DNA of 32,629 nt from Microbacterium sp. (lineage in GTDB: Bacteria; Actinomycetota; Actinomycetes; Actinomycetales; Microbacteriaceae): the NCBI RefSeq assembly GCF_003248605.1, contig NZ_QFPF01000017.1:1-32629 (forward strand), written 5' to 3'. Below, one piece after another: positions 1-8,410 of the stretch. Position 1 is the first letter of the stretch, and every line of letters begins with the position of its first letter. Below the pieces are notes generated by a model, which searched no databases, had not been told where the DNA came from, and saw nothing but the letters and a program-made list of their open reading frames with translations. Both the position numbers and the translations under genes were made by a program.

Positions 1-1642
1 CGACCGCCTCGTATCCCATGCCCTGCACGGTGCTCGCGATGCCGTACGTCTGCGGCTCCTCGAAGAACGGCAGCACGTACGCCTGCTCGGCGAGGTAGAC
101 CTGCACCGCCTGCGACGCCGCGATGCGGGCCTCGGCATCCGCCGTGCTGGCGACCGCGACCAGGAGCTCCTCGAGCTCGGCGTCGCCGATGGAGTTGTCG
201 GCCGGGTCGCGGTTGAGCAGGATGTTGCGGTTCGTCGAGAAGTACATGCTCTTGATCACGTCGAGATCGGCGCGGCCGACCATCGAGTGCGCGGCCTGCG
301 TGCGCGAGCCGTCCTGCAGCTGCACGGCGTAGTCGCCCGTCGTAGCGCGGAGGATGTTCATCTCGATGCCCACCTCGGCGAGCTGCTGCGCGACCGAGGT
401 GAGCAGGTCGAACGAGCGGGGCTGCGCGGCCGCCTCGGCGGTCGTGAAGCTCAGCCGCACGCCGTCCTTCTCACGGATGCCGTCGGCGCCGAGCTCCCAC
501 CCGGCCTCCTCGAGCAGCTCCACGGCGCGATCGGGGTCGTACTCGAAGTACTCCGACGTGTCGAGGTATCCCATCGCCGTGCTCGAGAGCACCGACGTCG
601 CCAGCGGATAGTTGTCGGTGTAGAGGCTCTCGATGAGGCTCTCCCGGTCGACCCCGGCGATGATCGCCTGACGCACCCGGATGTCGTCCATGATGGGCTC
701 GCGCATGCGCAGGTTGAGGGCGTTGTTCACGCCGCTCGTCTGCGGCCCGTCGACCGTGAACGAGCCGGCGCCGAGCACCTGCGCCTCATCCTGTGGCTCG
801 ATCTTGCGGGCGACGTGTCCCTGGCCCGACAGGAGCGAGCCGACCCGCACGCTGTTCTCGGGAGTCACGACGATCTGGATCTCGTCGAGGTACGCGCGAC
901 CCTGGTTCTCGAGGCTCGCGGGGGCCCAGGCGTAGTCCTCACGCGCCTGCAGCGTGATCGATGCGCCCAGCTCCTCGTCGGCGACCACGAACGGTCCCGA
1001 CCCGATGATCTCGGCGGCCGAGCCGGCGGCGAAGCCCTCGAAGTCCTTGTCGAGCGTCTCGGATGACAGGATGCCGGAGGTGATCGTCGACGTGGCCTGG
1101 AGGAATCCGGGGGAGGGGGCGCTGAAGGTGAAGCGCACGGTCTGGTCGTCGACCACCTCGCTGCCGGCGTAGTTGTTGACCGCCTCGGAGACCGGCAGCG
1201 TGCGCGCCGGATCGCCGAGACCGAAGAGGTCGAAGTTCTTCGCGACCACGGCGGCATCCAGGGGCGTGCCGTCGGAGAAGGTCACGTCGTCGCGCAGTGT
1301 GAAGGTGTATTCGGTCGCGTCCGCGTTCACCTCCCAGTCCGTGGCCAGCCACGGCTCCATCTCGAGCGTCTCGGGGTCCTGCCAGACGAGGCGGTCGGCG
1401 ACGTTGTTGACGAGCGCGCCGTTCGGGTAGTACCCGGCGGCGGGTGGGTAGAGGCTCGTGTAGGTGTCGGGCTCGAGGTACACCATCGTGCCGCCGACCT
1501 GCGGCTCGCCGTCGGCAGCGGTGGTGGTGTCGGGGCTCGAGGTGCAGGCCGTCAGCGCGAGGCCGGCGGCCAGGACGCCGGCGGCGACCTGCGTGAGACG
1601 GGAGAACCTGGTTCTCGTCGTGCGGGGGCGGGGGGTCTTCAT
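1..1642 (-). CDS. ABC transporter substrate-binding lipoprotein, peptide/nickel type (SBP_bac_5), C-terminus beyond window
   Basis: Extracytoplasmic solute receptor of a peptide-type ABC importer. The first 547 residues are visible and the C-terminal end lies left of the window. The N-terminus has an Arg-rich start, a hydrophobic stretch (about residues 18-31) and a lipobox LTAC with the acceptor at Cys33, so it should be a lipoprotein. The mature part reads as SBP_bac_5, including the block YTFTLRDDVTFSDGTPLDA. The ATG at 1640-1642 is placed just before the signal peptide; the Shine-Dalgarno is weak. It is the third gene after the CMD and alkylhydroperoxidase genes (42-nt gap). From memory of protein families, such a receptor accompanies the Avi_7169/Avi_7170 proteins in the KPN_01854-type cassette. 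The permease and ATPase genes are expected further left. Ligand unknown. Confidence 0.9.
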   Translation of the reverse strand, partial: MKTPRPRTTRTRFSRLTQVAAGVLAAGLALTACTSSPDTTTAADGEPQVGGTMVYLEPDTYTSLYPPAAGYYPNGALVNNVADRLVWQDPETLEMEPWLATDWEVNADATEYTFTLRDDVTFSDGTPLDAAVVAKNFDLFGLGDPARTLPVSEAVNNYAGSEVVDDQTVRFTFSAPSPGFLQATSTITSGILSSETLDKDFEGFAAGSAAEIIGSGPFVVADEELGASITLQAREDYAWAPASLENQGRAYLDEIQIVVTPENSVRVGSLLSGQGHVARKIEPQDEAQVLGAGSFTVDGPQTSGVNNALNLRMREPIMDDIRVRQAIIAGVDRESLIESLYTDNYPLATSVLSSTAMGYLDTSEYFEYDPDRAVELLEEAGWELGADGIREKDGVRLSFTTAEAAAQPRSFDLLTSVAQQLAEVGIEMNILRATTGDYAVQLQDGSRTQAAHSMVGRADLDVIKSMYFSTNRNILLNRDPADNSIGDAELEELLVAVASTADAEARIAASQAVQVYLAEQAYVLPFFEEPQTYGIASTVQGMGYEAV

Positions 1643-1684
1643 GATCTGCTCGCTTCTCGTGCGGTGTCGGGTGGGGCGAAGTTG

Positions 1685-2317
1685 TCAGCGACGGCTGCGG
1701 CGGGGAACGTTCGGCTCGCCGAGGGAGAGCATCAGCCGGTTCGCCCAGTTGAAGAACGCGGCACCGGCGACGATGTCCGCGATGTCGAGATCCGACATTC
1801 CGACGCCGCGCAGCGCAGCAACATGCGCGGCCGAGAACTCCGACGGCGTGACGGTCAGGGCGCGGGCGGCCTCGATCAGCGCATCCCAGCGCTCGTCGAT
1901 CCGCGCCGCGGTGCCCTCGTCGAGCAGCGTCTGCACGTCGGCCTCGCGCTCCGAGTACCGGGTCGCCTGCTTGGCGTGCACCGAGGCGCAGAACACGCAG
2001 CCGTTGACCCGGGATGCTGCCGTGGCAGAGAGTTCGCGTTCGGCGAAAGGCAGTCCGCGGTCGGGGTTCTGGAAGATGTCGAAGTCGGTCAGCGTCCGTG
2101 CCGCGAGGATCTCGGGTTCGCGGGCGAGCAGGGCGAAGTACGGCATCTTCGCGCGCTCGGGATCGATGAGGCCCGCCGTGTGCCTCGGGGTGAATTCGTC
2201 CTGGGGCAGCGGGGGCAACCATGGCTCCCAGCCCAGGCCGTCCTGCGTGAACTTCTCGGGCGCGACGATGTCGGCGTGCTGCAGCACGGTCTCGAGCTCG
2301 GCATCCTGCAGGCTCAC
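1685..2317 (-). CDS. Alkylhydroperoxidase-domain protein (AhpD-like, Avi_7169-type)
   Basis: AhpD/CMD-fold protein of 210 aa. The redox motif is visible as Cys107-x2-Cys110-x3-His114 in NGCVFCASVHAKQ, the usual peroxidase-related arrangement of the family. The start is taken as GTG at 2317: it has AGGAGG 7 nt upstream and overlaps the stop of the preceding gene by 4 nt (GTGA). An upstream in-frame ATG would lie well inside the preceding gene. It lies between the CMD gene and the substrate-binding lipoprotein gene, all on the minus strand and probably co-transcribed. Family knowledge suggests peroxide or organic hydroperoxide chemistry, but for this subfamily the real substrate is unknown. A role in protecting or completing flavin-monooxygenase chemistry is inference. 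Confidence 0.85.
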   Translation of the reverse strand: MSLQDAELETVLQHADIVAPEKFTQDGLGWEPWLPPLPQDEFTPRHTAGLIDPERAKMPYFALLAREPEILAARTLTDFDIFQNPDRGLPFAERELSATAASRVNGCVFCASVHAKQATRYSEREADVQTLLDEGTAARIDERWDALIEAARALTVTPSEFSAAHVAALRGVGMSDLDIADIVAGAAFFNWANRLMLSLGEPNVPRRSRR

Positions 2318-2922
2318 GCGGCCACCTCCTCGGTCTCGGCCAGCACGGCGAGGCCGTTGGCGTAGCGGATCTGGAAGGCGAGGAAGGCGACCAGCTGCGA
2401 CACGCACACGATGTCGGTCGAGGTCCAGCCCTCGTCGAGCAGTCGCTGCAGGGCCTCGGCGGAGGCTTCGCGGGGGCGGAACACGAGCAGGTGCACATGC
2501 TCGATGAGGGCGCTCAGCTCATCGCCGAGCAGTCCGCGCGCCGATGCCGGCACCTCGAACCGCAGGCCCGGCATCGACTCGGCGGCCAGCCCCTCCTCAC
2601 GATATTCGCCGTACGGGCCCGTGGCCTCGCCGGCGCCGACGATGTCGTTCAGGGCCTGAATCATCTCCGGCTGCGGTTCGCGCCGCGTGAACTCGGCCTC
2701 GTAGTGCGCCGACAGGGGGGTGCGGCCGTGCCAGCGCGAGATGACGACGGCGAGCGCGAAGCGCTCGGTGACCGAGACGCCGTTGGGCGCGGCGGGCTCG
2801 AAGATCGCCTCATAGCTCAGCTGCGCGTTGCGCCGCGTCTCTGCGCGGGCGCTGCGCAGCCGGTCGAGGCGATCGCCGGGCTGCACGCCCAGAGCTCGAT
2901 CCAGCACATCGTAGGACGACAC
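2314..2922 (-). CDS. CMD-domain protein (Avi_7170-type), partner of the adjacent alkylhydroperoxidase
   Basis: Helical carboxymuconolactone-decarboxylase-like protein of 202 aa. No CxxC motif is present, so it is probably a non-catalytic or differently acting homologue of its neighbour. I prefer GTG at 2922 as the start because GGAG stands 5 nt upstream of it; an ATG 21 nt further up (2943) lacks a good Shine-Dalgarno sequence. The stop overlaps the GTG of the next gene by 4 nt, suggesting translational coupling and equal amounts of the two proteins. It is the first gene of the leftward operon that continues into the alkylhydroperoxidase and the ABC receptor. Function unknown beyond the family link. 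Confidence 0.8.
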   Translation of the reverse strand: MSSYDVLDRALGVQPGDRLDRLRSARAETRRNAQLSYEAIFEPAAPNGVSVTERFALAVVISRWHGRTPLSAHYEAEFTRREPQPEMIQALNDIVGAGEATGPYGEYREEGLAAESMPGLRFEVPASARGLLGDELSALIEHVHLLVFRPREASAEALQRLLDEGWTSTDIVCVSQLVAFLAFQIRYANGLAVLAETEEVAA

Positions 2923-3059
2923 ATCATCTCCGTTCGGTGTCATCGGCGGCGAGCCGACGTGGGGGGCTGGGGGTTCCGGGCGGAGTCCAGCATTGCGTGG
3001 TTCACGGTAGGGGGCCGCTCGTTAACCGGGCATTACGACACATCGCCTGCCGTCATGGG

Positions 3060-3090
3060 TGCGTCCCGGGGCATTATGTGTGCGTCCCGG
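3060..3090. repeat. Short direct repeat at the 3' end of the LysR gene
   Basis: TGCGTCCCGG occurs at 3060-3069 and 3081-3090, a period of 21 bp (two helical turns). The second copy lies inside the last codons of the LysR gene. A related pair, GGGCATTA, sits at about 3028 and 3069. These lie upstream of the CMD operon and could be part of its control region; this is inference only. Confidence 0.35.
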
Positions 3091-4042
3091 CCGGACGCAG
3101 GCGCCAGTTCGATCCGTCGATGCCGCCGATCGCGGCGATCAGCGCCGACACCGCGGGCAGGGCCTGCTTGTCGTGCGGCACGACGAGGCTGATGGTGCGG
3201 GCGATCTCGGGAGCCAGTTTCTTGACCACCACCGAGGGAGGAAGCAGGGCGGTGCCCAGCGCCAGGCGCGGCACGAGGGCGATGCCCAGACCCTGCGCGA
3301 CCATGCCGATCGTGGCGGCCGAGTTGTCGGTCTCGTAGACGATGTTGGGGTTGTAGCCCACGCTCTCGCACGCGCGGACGAGGTGCGTGCTGCACCGCGG
3401 GCATCCGGCGATCCACTCGTCGTCCTCGAGGTCCTCGAGGTGCAGGCGCGCCTCACCGGCCAGCGGATGATCCCGCGACACCAGCGCGAACAGGTCGTCG
3501 CGGAAGAGCTCGGTGGTGATCAGGCCCTTCATCGGGTCGCTCTCGGTGACGATCGCGGCATCCTCGGGGTAGGTGAAGATCAGCGCGACGTCGCACTCGC
3601 CCGCCGCCACCATCGCGATCGACTCGGGCGGCTCGCCCTCGGTGTAGCGGACGGTGATGCCGGGATGGCGCTCCCGCATCCCGGACACGAGGTGGGGGAT
3701 GAGCGTCGAGGACGCGGACGGGAAGGCGGCCATGCGCACCCGGCCCGAGCGGAGGTTCGCGGCGCCGGCGAGGTCGGACCCCGCCGCGTGCACGGCCTTC
3801 AGGATCTCCTCGGCGTGGCGGCTGAGCAGCAGGCCGATCTCGGTGAGCTCGATGCTGCGCCCCTGCCGCACCACCAGCGCCATCGACAGGCGCCGCTCGG
3901 CACGCTGCAGATGCTGGCTGATCGCCGGCTGGGTCGTGCCGAGGGCGCGCGCGGCGCCGGTGATCGAGCCCGACGCCGCGATCGCGCGCACGATGCGCAG
4001 GGTATGCAGGTCGATATTGAGGTCGTAGTCCGAATCGAGCAT
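3074..4042 (-). CDS. LysR-family transcriptional regulator
   Basis: LysR-type activator or repressor of 322 aa, the usual family length. The N-terminal winged helix-turn-helix spans about residues 10-68 (core SGSITGAARALGTTQPAISQ). The rest is the periplasmic-binding-protein-like effector domain. A Cys pair CPRC near residue 212 is unusual and might bind metal or respond to redox. The ATG at 4042 has GAAGG 6 nt upstream. It is divergent from the FAD/NAD(P)-binding gene at 4223, the classical LysR layout, and a T-N11-A dyad lies between them. It probably controls that operon and perhaps the CMD-peroxidase-ABC operon just downstream of it. Inducer unknown. Confidence 0.93.
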   Translation of the reverse strand: MLDSDYDLNIDLHTLRIVRAIAASGSITGAARALGTTQPAISQHLQRAERRLSMALVVRQGRSIELTEIGLLLSRHAEEILKAVHAAGSDLAGAANLRSGRVRMAAFPSASSTLIPHLVSGMRERHPGITVRYTEGEPPESIAMVAAGECDVALIFTYPEDAAIVTESDPMKGLITTELFRDDLFALVSRDHPLAGEARLHLEDLEDDEWIAGCPRCSTHLVRACESVGYNPNIVYETDNSAATIGMVAQGLGIALVPRLALGTALLPPSVVVKKLAPEIARTISLVVPHDKQALPAVSALIAAIGGIDGSNWRLRPAGTHT

Positions 4043-4165
4043 CGCGCGCCTTCACAGGGAGGGGATCGACGCGTCGTCGGGTCTGGAGTCGGGGGGAGCC
4101 TACCGAGTCGTATCGTCGGGCACCGCGCACCGGAGGGTCGAGGTTGCGGAAAGTCTAATCGTGCT

Positions 4166-4182
4166 CATAAGACCCGGTTATG
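4166..4182. promoter_or_regulatory. LysR-type binding box CATAA-N7-TTATG
   Basis: A perfect 5-bp inverted repeat CATAA / TTATG with a 7-nt spacer, which contains the T-N11-A core (4168 to 4180) typical of LysR binding sites. It lies between the LysR start (4042) and the divergent operon start (4223), about 30 nt upstream of the putative -10 hexamer at 4211. It stands out against the GC-rich background. Confidence 0.7.
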
Positions 4183-4185
4183 CGA

Positions 4186-4222
4186 TTGTGTCCTGCGGCG
4201 GCGAGCAGGATATACAAATGGC
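4186..4222 (+). promoter_or_regulatory. Putative promoter of the FAD/NAD(P)-binding operon, possibly leaderless
   Basis: A -35-like TTGTGT (4186-4191) and a -10-like TATACA (4211-4216) are separated by 19 nt. The -10 lacks the usual final T. Six nucleotides follow before the GTG at 4223, so the transcript could begin at the start codon. The only Shine-Dalgarno candidate, AGGA at 4207-4210, is 12 nt away, too far to be convincing. Confidence 0.4.
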
Positions 4223-6229
4223 GTGCCCCCCACGTCTTCCGCTCCCGCATCCGCACCCGCGCTCTGCATCGTCGGTGTCGGCCCGCGCGGCACGTGCGTG
4301 ATCGAACGACTGGCGGCCATCGCGCGAGACGAGCTGCCCGACATGCCGTGGGAGCTGCACCTCGTCGACGAGCACCCGTTCGGCGCCGGCCGCATCTGGC
4401 GCATGGACCAGACCCACGAACTCTGCATGAACACGCTCAGTGGCGCCGTCACGCTGTTCACCGACGAGGCCAGCTCGGTGATGGGCCCCGTCTCGCCCGG
4501 GCCCACCCTCCAGGAGTGGTGCCTGCTCGTGCGCGATGCGCTCTACGGCACGGACGACGCCCGCGACGTCCCGCCCGCTCACCGCGCGGCGTTCGAGCGC
4601 ACCCCGCTCCCCGCGGAGTTCCTCGAACGCGAGCACCTGCGCGCCGAGACCCGCATCGTGCGGCCCGAGAGCCACCCCTCCCGCGCGTTGTACGGCGCCT
4701 ACATCACGTGGTGCTTCGACGACGCCATCGGCCGGCTCCCGGCATCCGTGCGGGTCATCCGGCACACGACGCGCGCCGTGGGCATCGAGAACTCCGGTGA
4801 CCGCGAGCGCGTCCGCCTCGCCGATGGCACCGACCTCGAGGTCGATGACGTCGTGCTCTCGCTGGGTTGGCTGGAGAGCACGCCGCCGCCGGCAGAGACG
4901 GCGATCGCCACCATCGTCGACCCCTCCCCGCAGCTGCGATGGGTGCGCCCGGGCAGCCCCGCAGAGCAGGAACTCGACCTCGTGCCCGCCCGCGCGACCG
5001 CGATCGTCCGCGGTCTGGGCATGGGCTTCTTCGACGCCATGGCCCTGCTCACGATCGGCCGCGGCGGCCGGTTCACGGGCGAGGGGCTCGACCTCGCGTA
5101 CATCGCCACCGGCGAGGAGCCGACCCTGCACGTCACCTCCCGGCGCGGTGTGCCGTTCCGGGCCAAGTCCCTCTGGGGCGGCCTGCCTCCCGCCGCGGTG
5201 CAGACCTACTACTCGCGGTTCGATCGGCGCGCTCTGACCCGGCCCGTCGACTTCGAGATCGACCTCTGGCCCCGGATACTCCAGGACGCACAGGCGGGCT
5301 GGTACCGCGCTGTCGCCGAAACCCGGCCCGGGGCCATCGCCGGGACGTTGGACGACGTCTTCGCCCGCATCGACGACGCCGCGCTGGTGCTCGACGCGCG
5401 CGCCTTCGACGAGGCCGTCGCCGCCGTCGTGCCGAACCCGGACGATCGATTCGACCTGCTCGCGCAGATGTCACCCGCACCCGACCTGTCGGCCTCGCCC
5501 GCCGAGTTCGACCGGTGGGTGCGGGATTACCTGCGCGCCGACCTCGACGAGGCGAAGAAGGGCGCGGCGAGCCCGCTCAAGCGCGCGCTGTGGGAGGTCA
5601 ACGCCGCCCGCCAGCCCACGGCCAAGTACATGGCCTTCGCCGGCGCCACCGCCGAGTCCCACTCCAGCCGCGCCTACCGTGCCTTCGCGTCCTTCGGGGC
5701 GATGATCGGCAGCGGCCCCCCGGCGTTCCGCAACGCCCAGCTGCTCGCGCTCGCCGAGGCGGGCATCGTCTCCTTCATCGGACCCGACGGGGTGCTCACG
5801 GTCGACGGGCACGGGTTCACGTGCGCCTCGCCGCACGTGGTCGACTCGCGGGTGCACGCCGACGTCCTCGTCGATGCCTTCATGAACTTCCACGACGCGC
5901 GCACGAGCGTCGACCCGCTCGTCAGCGCCCTCAGTGCGCGGGGCGACGTGCGGCCCCACCCCCGCCCGACCCGCGCCGGGGGGTGGGCGCCGGGACCGGG
6001 CATCGACGTCGAGCCCGGCACCAGCCGCGTCGTGGGCGCGGACGGTCGTCCGGTCGACCGCATCCACATCATCGGCCTGCCCGTCGAAGACACCCGCGGT
6101 GACACCGTCATCAGCCCGATGCCGCGTATCAACGCGACGTTCCTCCGCGAGGCGGACGGCGTCGCCCATGCCGCCTTGCGCACCCTCTACCCCCACCACA
6201 TGACACCCCGGGAGGCCCTCTTTGTCTGA
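4223..6229 (+). CDS. FAD/NAD(P)-binding protein (NAD_binding_9 type), putative flavin monooxygenase or oxidoreductase
   Basis: 668-aa protein. Residues 15-24 form the dinucleotide motif CIVGVGPRGT, followed by an acidic strand end (HLVDEHPFGAGRIW) and the block MNTLSGAVTLFTDEASS. These are typical of the FAD-NAD(P)-binding family of large actinobacterial and proteobacterial proteins. A second dinucleotide region reads IVRGLGMGFFDAMAL. The open frame runs far upstream, but that part is antisense to the LysR gene; the first convincing start is GTG at 4223. It is the first gene of a three-gene operon: its stop overlaps the SDR start by 8 nt. Homologues are recalled near peroxidase/ABC cassettes like the one at the left edge, so a shared catabolic role is likely. 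Substrate unknown. Confidence 0.85.
   Translation: MPPTSSAPASAPALCIVGVGPRGTCVIERLAAIARDELPDMPWELHLVDEHPFGAGRIWRMDQTHELCMNTLSGAVTLFTDEASSVMGPVSPGPTLQEWCLLVRDALYGTDDARDVPPAHRAAFERTPLPAEFLEREHLRAETRIVRPESHPSRALYGAYITWCFDDAIGRLPASVRVIRHTTRAVGIENSGDRERVRLADGTDLEVDDVVLSLGWLESTPPPAETAIATIVDPSPQLRWVRPGSPAEQELDLVPARATAIVRGLGMGFFDAMALLTIGRGGRFTGEGLDLAYIATGEEPTLHVTSRRGVPFRAKSLWGGLPPAAVQTYYSRFDRRALTRPVDFEIDLWPRILQDAQAGWYRAVAETRPGAIAGTLDDVFARIDDAALVLDARAFDEAVAAVVPNPDDRFDLLAQMSPAPDLSASPAEFDRWVRDYLRADLDEAKKGAASPLKRALWEVNAARQPTAKYMAFAGATAESHSSRAYRAFASFGAMIGSGPPAFRNAQLLALAEAGIVSFIGPDGVLTVDGHGFTCASPHVVDSRVHADVLVDAFMNFHDARTSVDPLVSALSARGDVRPHPRPTRAGGWAPGPGIDVEPGTSRVVGADGRPVDRIHIIGLPVEDTRGDTVISPMPRINATFLREADGVAHAALRTLYPHHMTPREALFV
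6211..6215 (+). promoter_or_regulatory. Ribosome binding site that fixes a TTG start
   Basis: GGAGG at 6211-6215 stands 6 nt before TTG at 6222, inside the end of the preceding gene. There is no ATG or GTG in frame at a suitable distance, so the rare TTG start is well supported. Confidence 0.75.
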
Positions 6230-6914
6230 GGATCGAAAGGTGGCCGTCGTCATCGGCGCCACAGCAGGGATGGGCTGGGAGACCGCGATCGACCTCGCCC
6301 GCGACCACGACGTCATCGCCGTCGGGCGCTCGCGCGACGCGCTCGACGAGCTGGGGCGCCGGCCCTTCATCCGTGCGGTCGCGTGCGACGTGTTCGACGC
6401 GGAGCAGCGCGAGCAGCTCGCGCGCGAGCTGACCCGGGTCGACGTGCTCGTGCACGCGGCATCGGGCACCACGAGCGGTCCGGATGTCGACGCCGCGGCC
6501 TGGCGGCAGATGCTCGAGGTGTTCGTGATCGGGCCCGCCGAGCTCACCCGTCTGCTGCTTCCGCAGCTGCGGGCGTCGAGCGGCACCGTGGTGTTCATCG
6601 GCTCCGGCGCCGGGACCCGACCCGTGCCCGGCATGGCGCTCTACGCGGCCGCCAAGCACGGACTGCGCGGGTACGCCGACACTCTGCGCATCGACGAGGC
6701 AGGATCCGGCATCCGCGTCGCCACCGTCGCCCCCGGCCCGACCGACACCCCCGGCGCCCGCCGCGGACACGAGGCCGCGGGGGTCGAGTTCGAGGCCGAG
6801 CGCTTCATCCAGCCCGCGAGTGTGGCCCGCGCCGTGCGGTTCGTCGTCGATGCGTCGCCCGATGCCCACATCACCGACGTCGCGGTGCGACCGCGGACGG
6901 AGTTCTCCCGGTGA
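6222..6914 (+). CDS. SDR-family NAD(P)-dependent oxidoreductase
   Basis: Classical short-chain dehydrogenase/reductase of 230 aa. It has the nucleotide-binding motif GATAGMG (12-18), a variant of TGxxxGxG, then HAASG (79-83) in place of NNAG. The catalytic Ser128 is in FIGSGAG, and Tyr141-x3-Lys145 is in YAAAKHG. The PGPTDTPGA block after the active site is also standard. The TTG start has a strong ribosome binding site. The gene overlaps its upstream neighbour by 8 nt and its downstream neighbour by 4 nt (GTGA), so the three products are probably made together. It probably oxidises or reduces an alcohol/carbonyl intermediate of the pathway; substrate unknown. Confidence 0.92.
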   Translation: MSEDRKVAVVIGATAGMGWETAIDLARDHDVIAVGRSRDALDELGRRPFIRAVACDVFDAEQREQLARELTRVDVLVHAASGTTSGPDVDAAAWRQMLEVFVIGPAELTRLLLPQLRASSGTVVFIGSGAGTRPVPGMALYAAAKHGLRGYADTLRIDEAGSGIRVATVAPGPTDTPGARRGHEAAGVEFEAERFIQPASVARAVRFVVDASPDAHITDVAVRPRTEFSR

Positions 6915-8092
6915 CGGGGGAGATCAATCCGGCAGACCAATGGAGGACTCGCAAGTGGGAAGTGCCGCGCGACGTGATCGGCGCGTGGATCGCAGAGTCG
7001 GACTTCGGCACCGCCCCCGAGATCACCGCGGCCCTGCATGAGGCGGTGGATGCCGGTTTCCTGACCTATCTGCCCGACCACGCCGGGGCGGCGGCCGAGG
7101 ACGCCTGCTCGCGATTCCTGCAGCTGCGCTACGGGTGGGCGGTGCCCACCGAGCGGGTGCACCTGGTCTCGGATGTCGTCGCCGCTCTGCGCATCACCCT
7201 CGAGCACTTCGTTCCCGACGGCGCGGTGGTGGTGCCCACACCCTGCTACCCGCCGTTCCTCACGACGCCCGGGCGGGTGGGACGCGAGGTCGTCACGGTG
7301 CCCTCCGCCTCCGTCGACGGCCGGTGGAGCATCGACCTCGAGGCCCTCGATGCCGCCTTCGCCGCGGGCGGCCGGCTGCTCCTGCTCTGCAATCCGCACA
7401 ACCCGCTCGGCCAGGTCATGACGCCGGAGGAGCAACGAGCCGTGGCCGCCGTCGTCGAGCGGCACGGCGCCCGCGTCTTCTCGGACGAGATCCACGCGCC
7501 CGTCGTCTACCCCGGCGCTCGGCACCACCCGTACGCGGCCCTCTCACCCGAGACCGCCGCGCACACCGTGACCGCCACGGCCACATCGAAGGGCTGGAAC
7601 ATCCCGGGCCTGAAGTCCGCGCAGCTCATCCTCACCTCGGACGTCGATCAGCGACGCTGGATCGAGCGCGACATCGTGCCACGACTGGAGGGCAGCATCC
7701 TGGGCGCCGTCGCCGCGAGGGTGGCCTACAACAGCTCGGTCGACTGGCTCGACGACACGATCGCGATGTTCGATGCGAACCGCCACCTGCTCGGCCGCCT
7801 CCTCGCCGAACACGCGCCCACCGTGCGCTATGTCGTGCCCGAGGCGACATACCTGGCGTGGCTCGATTTCCGGGCCTGCGGTCTGGATGTCGATCCCGCC
7901 GAGTTCCTTCGCGTGCACGCCGGCGTCATGGCCTCGAGCGGCCGCGACACCGGCCCTGGCGGGGAGGGGCACGTGCGGTTCAACTTCGCGATGCCGCCCG
8001 AACTCCTGGAGCGGTCGGTGCGCGCCGTCGGCGCAGCCCTGGCGGGCGCAGCGGCGGGGCGCGCCGCGGGAGTGCGCGGCGCAGTCGCGTAG
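6911..8092 (+). CDS. PLP-dependent aminotransferase / C-S lyase, MalY-PatB type
   Basis: Fold-type I PLP enzyme of 393 aa. Diagnostic blocks are CNPHNPLGQV, SDEIHAPVVY and the PLP-lysine motif SKGWNIPGLK (Lys227). The combination SDEIH and SKxWN is typical of the MalY/PatB (cystathionine beta-lyase-like) subgroup rather than ordinary aspartate aminotransferases. The GTG start overlaps the SDR stop by 4 nt. The family usually cleaves C-S bonds of cysteine conjugates to thiol, pyruvate and ammonia. In this operon, with an FAD protein, an SDR and a peptide-type receptor, release of sulfur from a modified cysteine is an attractive but unproven role. Last gene of the operon; repeats follow. Confidence 0.9.
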   Translation: MTGEINPADQWRTRKWEVPRDVIGAWIAESDFGTAPEITAALHEAVDAGFLTYLPDHAGAAAEDACSRFLQLRYGWAVPTERVHLVSDVVAALRITLEHFVPDGAVVVPTPCYPPFLTTPGRVGREVVTVPSASVDGRWSIDLEALDAAFAAGGRLLLLCNPHNPLGQVMTPEEQRAVAAVVERHGARVFSDEIHAPVVYPGARHHPYAALSPETAAHTVTATATSKGWNIPGLKSAQLILTSDVDQRRWIERDIVPRLEGSILGAVAARVAYNSSVDWLDDTIAMFDANRHLLGRLLAEHAPTVRYVVPEATYLAWLDFRACGLDVDPAEFLRVHAGVMASSGRDTGPGGEGHVRFNFAMPPELLERSVRAVGAALAGAAAGRAAGVRGAVA

Positions 8093-8106
8093 GCGCCGCC
8101 GCGCGT

Positions 8107-8145
8107 TGCGGGCGCGCGCTGCGGGCGCGCGCTGCGGGCGCGCGC
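8107..8145. repeat. 13-bp unit repeated three times in tandem
   Basis: TGCGGGCGCGCGC occurs at 8107-8119, 8120-8132 and 8133-8145 without interruption, starting 14 nt after the stop of the PLP-enzyme gene. Pure G/C tandem copies can slip during replication. Confidence 0.9.
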
Positions 8146-8326
8146 CCGGGTCGTCGTGCGCATCCATCCCGGGGTCGTGCGGATGCATCCCGGGGTCGAG
8201 GCGCAGATGCACGATCCGACGAAGAAGGGCACCTCACCCGTCCTGTGAGTGCACTTCTGTACCGCCGCTCGTGCCGATGTCGCCCGCGGTCGCGGGCCGC
8301 AGGTGCGGTCCGGTTTCGGCCGGGGT

Positions 8327-8395
8327 TTTCGCGCCACGCGAGGACTTTCGCGCCGCATGAGTCCTCACGCGGCGCCGAGGGCCTCGTGTCGCGCG
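8327..8395. repeat. 19-bp-period dyad element, family A copy 1
   Basis: Arms 8331-8346 (GCGCCACGCGAGGACT) and 8360-8375 (AGTCCTCACGCGGCGC) pair at 14 of 16 positions around a 13-nt loop. TTTCGCGCC repeats at 8327 and 8346 (19 bp apart). On the right arm GTCCTC (8361) is matched by GGCCTC (8380), again 19 bp apart. The element lies between the convergent ends of the PLP-enzyme and MFS genes. Confidence 0.85.
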
Positions 8396-8410
8396 AGGGC
8401 GGTCGGCGCC

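Noticed and set aside
939..2498. 519-aa minus-strand open frame
   Set aside because: It crosses three real genes out of frame and is Arg-rich without any motif.
3059..4222. Long plus-strand open frame continuing upstream of the FAD/NAD(P) gene
   Set aside because: It is antisense to the well-supported LysR gene, has basic, repetitive composition, and shows no protein resemblance; the family motif starts only after GTG 4223.
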